This document shows, one piece after another, positions 59,312-64,000 of a stretch of 64,000 nucleotides of DNA; position 1 is the stretch's first letter; each line of letters opens with the position of its first letter. Under the pieces are notes generated by a model, which was given only the letters and a program-made list of their open reading frames with translations, was not told the origin of the DNA and did not search any database. A program made the position numbers and the translations under genes. This DNA is from Mongoliimonas terrestris (GTDB taxonomy: Bacteria; Pseudomonadota; Alphaproteobacteria; Rhizobiales; Pleomorphomonadaceae): NCBI RefSeq assembly GCF_001927285.1, contig NZ_MSIG01000009.1:1-64000 (forward strand), written 5' to 3'.

Positions 59312-60223
59312 TCAGGACGCCTTCTTCTTCTTCAGCGCGTCAACGAACGTGTTGAGTTCGATGATGGTGTCGTAGTTGCTGTTGTTGTTCTCCACCCACG
59401 GCTCGTTCTTGCCGTCGGAGATGCGGTCGAACGCCTCCTTGGCCTTCACGTGCGACTCCAGGAAGGCGGCCTTGATGGCGGCCTTCATGTCGTCCGGCAG
59501 GCTGCTGATGTAGGCGATCGGCGAATTCACGATCATCGGCGACTTGTAGATCAGCCGGTAGTCCTCGGCCTTCACCATGCCCTTGGTAGCCATGCGGAGG
59601 AGGTTGCTGTCGTCCTCGGCGTTCCACCAGTTGGCGGCGACGTCCACGGTGCCCTGCTGAAGCGCCGTGATGGCGTTCTCATGGCTGCCCGCGTAGACGA
59701 CCTTGGAGAAGAAGGTCTCCGGGTCGATGCCCATCTTGTCCATCTCGAAGCGCGGCACGTTGTTGCCCGAGGTGGAGTTCGGATCCACGAGGCCGAGGTT
59801 CTTGCCCTTCAGGTCCTCGATCTTCTGGTACGGGCTGTCGGCCTTCACGTAGAAGACCGCGTAGTAGCCCTTCACACCGCCCTTGGAGACTTCCATGGCG
59901 AACGCCTCGGTCTCCACGCCGGTCATCAGGGCGCGGGCGAAGGCGGACGGGCCGTAGTAGGCGACATGGATCTCGCCCGAACGCTGGCCCTCGATCACGG
60001 CGGCGTAGTCCTGCGCGATGCGCAAGGTCACCTTCACGCCGAGTTCCTTGGAGAGGTAGTCGACGTAGGGGCCGTAGCGCTCGGTCACGCCCGAGGCGTT
60101 CTCGGCCGGAACGACGGCGAAGGTGATCTCCGGATACTCGGCCTTCCAGTCGGCGAGGGCCGGGGTGGCGGCGAAGGCGACGGCGGCGGCGGCGACGCCG
60201 AGCACGGTGCGGCGGGTGAACAT
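59312..60223 (-). CDS. phnD: Phosphonate-type substrate-binding protein
   Basis: A 303-residue periplasmic binding protein with a signal peptide (TVLGVAAAAVAFAATPALA) and the PhnD fold: VPAENASGVTERYGPYVDYL, AQDYAAVIEGQRSGEIHVAY, DPNSTSGNNVPRFEM and VYAGSHENAITALQQGTVDV. It binds the ligand for the PhnCDE importer. Similarity is to phosphonate/phosphite/phosphate binders; the exact ligand cannot be given. The ATG at 60223 follows CAGGAGTTCAGG. Confidence 0.93.
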   Translation of the reverse strand: MFTRRTVLGVAAAAVAFAATPALADWKAEYPEITFAVVPAENASGVTERYGPYVDYLSKELGVKVTLRIAQDYAAVIEGQRSGEIHVAYYGPSAFARALMTGVETEAFAMEVSKGGVKGYYAVFYVKADSPYQKIEDLKGKNLGLVDPNSTSGNNVPRFEMDKMGIDPETFFSKVVYAGSHENAITALQQGTVDVAANWWNAEDDSNLLRMATKGMVKAEDYRLIYKSPMIVNSPIAYISSLPDDMKAAIKAAFLESHVKAKEAFDRISDGKNEPWVENNNSNYDTIIELNTFVDALKKKKAS

Positions 60224-60307
60224 CGGACCTGAACTCCTGTTGGGAAGAGGGTGTTTTTCTTGTCGTCTTTGCACGGGGCCGGCCTGCCGCCGGTCACCCG
60301 CGATCGG

Positions 60308-61105
60308 TCAGGCCGAAGCGGCCATTCGGGTCTCGGCGCCGACGCCGTGGGCGTCCTCCATGACGTCGCCGGCCTCCAGCCCGTAGAGCTCGCGCGCCAC
60401 GTCGTCGGTCAGGTCGAAGCCGCGGCCCTGGAACACCACCCGGCCGTCGGCCATGCCCACCAGCCGGTCGCAGTAGGCGCGGGCGAGGTCGAGGGAGTGG
60501 AGGTTGCAGAGGATGGTGATGCCGAGTTCCTTGTTGATGCGCTGGAGCGCGTCCATCACCACCTTGGTGTTGCGCGGGTCCAGCGAGGCGATCGGCTCGT
60601 CGGCGAGCAGGATCTTCGGCTCCTGGACCAGCGCGCGAGCGATCGCCACGCGCTGCTGCTGGCCGCCGGAGAGGCTGTCGGCGCGCTGGGCGGCGAAGGA
60701 CGCCATGTCCAGCATGTCGAGGGCGGCGAGCCCCCGGGCCTTGTCCTCGTCGCTCCACAGCCGCAGCACGGAGCGGGTGGTGGACACCTTGGCGAGCCGT
60801 CCGGTCAGCACGTTGGTGAGCACGTCCAGGCGGCCGACAAGGTTGAACTGCTGGAAGATCATGGCGCAGTCCGCGCGCCAATGGCGGAGCGCCTGGCCGG
60901 AAAGGGCGGTCACGTCCACCCCGTCGCACACGATCCGGCCCTCGGACGGGTCGACCAGACGATTGATCAGACGAAGAAGGGTCGACTTGCCGGCGCCGGA
61001 CCGCCCGATCACGCCCACGAAGGCACCCGGCTCGATCTCCAGCGTCACATTGCTGACGGCGGCCTTCGCACCGAAACGTCGGGTCAGTCCTTCGATAGCC
61101 AGCAT
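60308..61105 (-). CDS. phnC: Phosphonate-type ABC transporter ATPase
   Basis: A 265-residue ABC ATPase. Walker A is GRSGAGKST (about 34-42), the Q-loop is AMIFQQFNL, the signature is LSGGQQQR, Walker B is ILLADEP, and the switch His is in [10 protein letters not shown]. The extra segment [13 protein letters not shown] between Q-loop and signature is usual in PhnC. It is the first gene of phnC-D-E-E and is preceded by a Pho box. No C-P lyase, phosphonatase or phosphite dehydrogenase gene is in the window. Confidence 0.94.
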   Translation of the reverse strand: MLAIEGLTRRFGAKAAVSNVTLEIEPGAFVGVIGRSGAGKSTLLRLINRLVDPSEGRIVCDGVDVTALSGQALRHWRADCAMIFQQFNLVGRLDVLTNVLTGRLAKVSTTRSVLRLWSDEDKARGLAALDMLDMASFAAQRADSLSGGQQQRVAIARALVQEPKILLADEPIASLDPRNTKVVMDALQRINKELGITILCNLHSLDLARAYCDRLVGMADGRVVFQGRGFDLTDDVARELYGLEAGDVMEDAHGVGAETRMAASA

Positions 61106-61176
61106 GGGCGCTGCTCCTGGCGGTGGTTGCTGGCTTGACTCCTATCCACGCTGGTTAACGCATGCGCGAAGGTTCA

Positions 61177-61194
61177 GTGACGGTCCCGTGACGG
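61177..61194 (-). promoter_or_regulatory. Candidate Pho box upstream of phnC
   Basis: On the minus strand CCGTCAC-GGGA-CCGTCAC is a direct repeat of two identical 7-mers with an 11-bp period. This is the geometry and near-consensus sequence of PhoB sites (CTGTCAT with four-base spacers). It lies 72-89 bp before the phnC start. A further ATGAC half-match lies upstream, overlapping the palindrome CATCTAGATG (61196-61205). Phosphate-starvation control of phnC-D-E-E is inferred. The remaining gap to 61470 (365 bp overall) contains no supported gene. Confidence 0.75.
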
Positions 61195-61470
61195 TCATCT
61201 AGATGTCTGCACGGCCGCTTGGCGCCCAGGACGCGCCGGAGGGCCGATCGCCGCCCAGCGGGCACACGCGTGGCGCGCGCCCTCTTGATGAGCGGAGCGC
61301 GGCTCGCTAGAACCGACATCCGGTCGGCAGTTCACCGAGGCGTCGCCGCCCCGACAGGGGTGCTAAACCTGCCAGAGACCCGCACGGCCCCGCTCGTCTC
61401 GAAGCGCCCGGTCGACAAGGCGGCGACCATCGACACCCCGCACGGGGCAAGGGCCGTCCGAGGATGAGCC

Positions 61471-62025
61471 ATGTCGCGAACTGCCTTTCCGTTCGAGGTC
61501 GCCGACCTCGCCGCCTTCGCCCGCAACCTCCGCCGCGAGCTGACCGAGGCCGTCCCGGATGACCGGCTCGGTCATGTGGAGACGTTGAACCTGGTCTGCC
61601 GCGCCGCCGGCTGGCGCAACTTCCAGCACTTTCGCGCCGCCGAGAGCGCCCGCGCCCGGCTCGCCGCGGCCCCGCCGCCGCCGCCCGCCCCGGTGGACTG
61701 GACGCGTGTGGAACGCACCGCCCGCTTGTTCGACCGCGACGGCCGCCTGACCCGCTGGCCCACCCGCGCCCATCAGGTGGAACTGGCGCTCTGGGTGCTC
61801 TGGTCGCGCCTGCCGGCCGGGCGGGTGTTCGACGAGCGCTCGATCAGTGTCTTCCTGCTCGACCACCACGGGTTCGGCGACCCGGCGCTCCTGCGTCGCT
61901 CGCTGGTGGAATACCGCCTCGTGACCCGCACCCGCGACGGTCGGGTCTACCAGCGGGTGGAACAGCCGCCGCCGCCGGAGCTGAAGGCCCTCACCGAACG
62001 GCTCCGCCGCGTCGCCATACCCTGA
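61471..62025 (+). CDS. DUF2087-domain protein
   Basis: A 184-residue protein. Its N-terminal part (ETLNLVCRAAGWRNFQHFRA) resembles a short helical module seen in glyoxalase-related regulators. The C-terminal part is a DUF2087 domain: RLTRWPTRAHQVELALWVLW, FDERSISVFLLDHHGFGDPA and LLRRSLVEYRLVTRTRDGRV. DUF2087 is winged-helix-like and is usually attached to ArsR-type or other regulators, so DNA binding is possible. Function is not known. Confidence 0.8.
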   Translation: MSRTAFPFEVADLAAFARNLRRELTEAVPDDRLGHVETLNLVCRAAGWRNFQHFRAAESARARLAAAPPPPPAPVDWTRVERTARLFDRDGRLTRWPTRAHQVELALWVLWSRLPAGRVFDERSISVFLLDHHGFGDPALLRRSLVEYRLVTRTRDGRVYQRVEQPPPPELKALTERLRRVAIP

Positions 62026-62091
62026 CGGCCGCCGCCGGCCGGCGGCCAAGCCCGCCCCCGCTTCTCCTGCCCGCGCCGCCGGCCCCCGCCC

Positions 62092-62120
62092 TTGACGGGG
62101 CGCCGGTGGTCGCGCATACC
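62092..62120 (+). promoter_or_regulatory. Weak promoter-like pair upstream of cysS
   Basis: TTGACG (62092-62097) is followed after 17 bp by CATACC (62115-62120). The -35 box is good but the -10 box is poor. Apart from this, the 297-bp gap between the DUF2087 gene and cysS shows nothing recognisable, and no T-box or other riboswitch. Confidence 0.3.
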
Positions 62121-62322
62121 AGTTTCATGACGACGGACATGCGCCACGGCGCCCGCATCCTGATTTCGACCTGTTCGATTTGTGGCTGAGCTGAACAAGC
62201 TGGCCGCGGCCGTCCCCGTCTGACCTTCTCCAGATCGCACGGATGACTGCTTCCGCCAGCCGGTGGAACCGCAGGCGCGCGCGCGCCCGACCGTGACGAC
62301 GCTGGGGAAGGGGATCTCTGTC

Positions 62323-63728
<1,406 letters not shown>

Positions 63729-63729
<1 letters not shown>

Positions 63730-64000
63730 TGTCGCCCGCGTCCGCCAACCTTGCTCAGCTCGCCGAGCCGCCGACGCCGGCAGCTGTCGCTGCGGCGCTC
63801 GACCATGTGGCGGGTGCTCTGTCGGCCCACTACGGCCCGCGGCTCGACCGTGCCGTCCTCTTCGGAAGCCGGGCGCGGGGCGATGCGCGACCGGAGAGCG
63901 ACGCCGACGTGGCGGTCGTTCTGGCGCCGGGCGACTGGAGCCCCTGGCAGGAGAAGGTCGCGCTTCTCCCTATCACGGAACAGGTCCTCGACCGGTGGGG
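63729..64000 (+). CDS. Minimal nucleotidyltransferase (NTP_transf_2), truncated by the window end
   Basis: The first 90 residues are visible. After an Ala/Pro-rich N-terminus comes the nucleotidyltransferase motif AVLFGSRARGDARPESDADV, with the GSxxRG and SDxD residues that bind nucleotide and metal. Such minimal enzymes (MNT) usually form a toxin-antitoxin pair with a HEPN protein encoded next to them; that partner would lie beyond the right edge. The start overlaps the cysS stop (TGATG), which suggests coupled translation with cysS. Confidence 0.8.

Noticed and set aside
61219-61467. 82-codon open frame upstream of the DUF2087 gene
   Set aside because: The Arg/Ala-rich product shows no domain, no convincing ribosome-binding site was seen, and composition is that of noncoding GC-rich DNA.

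Overview
The window is a GC-rich chromosomal segment of an alphaproteobacterium, most likely of the order Hyphomicrobiales (Rhizobiales). The evidence is the gene content and order: the S10/spc/alpha ribosomal block ending in rplQ, a Do-like protease followed by rarA, gph-rpiA-DUF2059-gor, a plant-type DAHP synthase, DUF1489, DUF599 and DUF3253 proteins, and a second type of GltX. The genus cannot be fixed from sequence reading alone. There is no insertion sequence, prophage, integrase or CRISPR array.

Layout. 1-15170: end of tuf, then rpsJ-rplC-rplD-rplW-rplB-rpsS-rplV-rpsC-rplP-rpmC-rpsQ-rplN-rplX-rplE-rpsN-rpsH-rplF-rplR-rpsE-rpmD-rplO-secY-adk-rpsM-rpsK-rpoA-rplQ, all on the plus strand and closed by a clear rho-independent terminator. 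Several internal gaps (rplP/rpmC, rplO/secY, adk/rpsM, rpsK/rpoA) hold hairpins or promoter-like sequence, so the block may be several transcription units. 15237-20885: a TPR/GT41 (O-GlcNAc-transferase-like) glycosyltransferase, a Do-like periplasmic protease, rarA and cytochrome c'. 21518-28167: an Inh-type protease-inhibitor lipoprotein, an unknown protein with an internal duplication, an AI-2E-type membrane protein, a lytic transglycosylase and a biotin-containing acyl-CoA carboxylase alpha subunit. 28555-36592: lipB, an orphan FliN-like SpoA protein, tRNA-Leu(GAG), mgtE, a GH25 lysozyme lipoprotein, thiE/thiM, a ClpP-like protease, an SH3-like secreted protein and a YdcF protein. 36612-46229: small metabolic and unknown proteins, tRNA-Val(CAC), gph, rpiA and gor. 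46255-53817: a soluble chemoreceptor with a PilZ domain, DUF1489, class II DAHP synthase, a single-domain response regulator, a NAD-synthetase-like protein that has lost both active sites, and an MFS transporter. 53822-64000: a GT87-like membrane protein, gltX, a CreA-family protein, a phosphonate-type ABC transporter (phnC-D-E-E) with a good Pho box and an internal terminator, a DUF2087 protein, cysS, and the start of a minimal nucleotidyltransferase.

Intergenic DNA is rich in dispersed palindromes. One family is a single or paired REP-like element of about 100 bp (arms CCCGGCG/CGCCGGG). A second is an 83-87 bp nested inverted repeat (ends CGTCATGGTC/GACCATGACG). A third is a 118-bp element with CTAGAGC/GCTCTAG ends, present once. 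These mobile or structural repeats, the degenerate NadE paralogue, and the phnD/phnE terminator that overlaps the apparent phnE start codon are the least ordinary things seen. No new multi-gene defence or biosynthetic system is evident.
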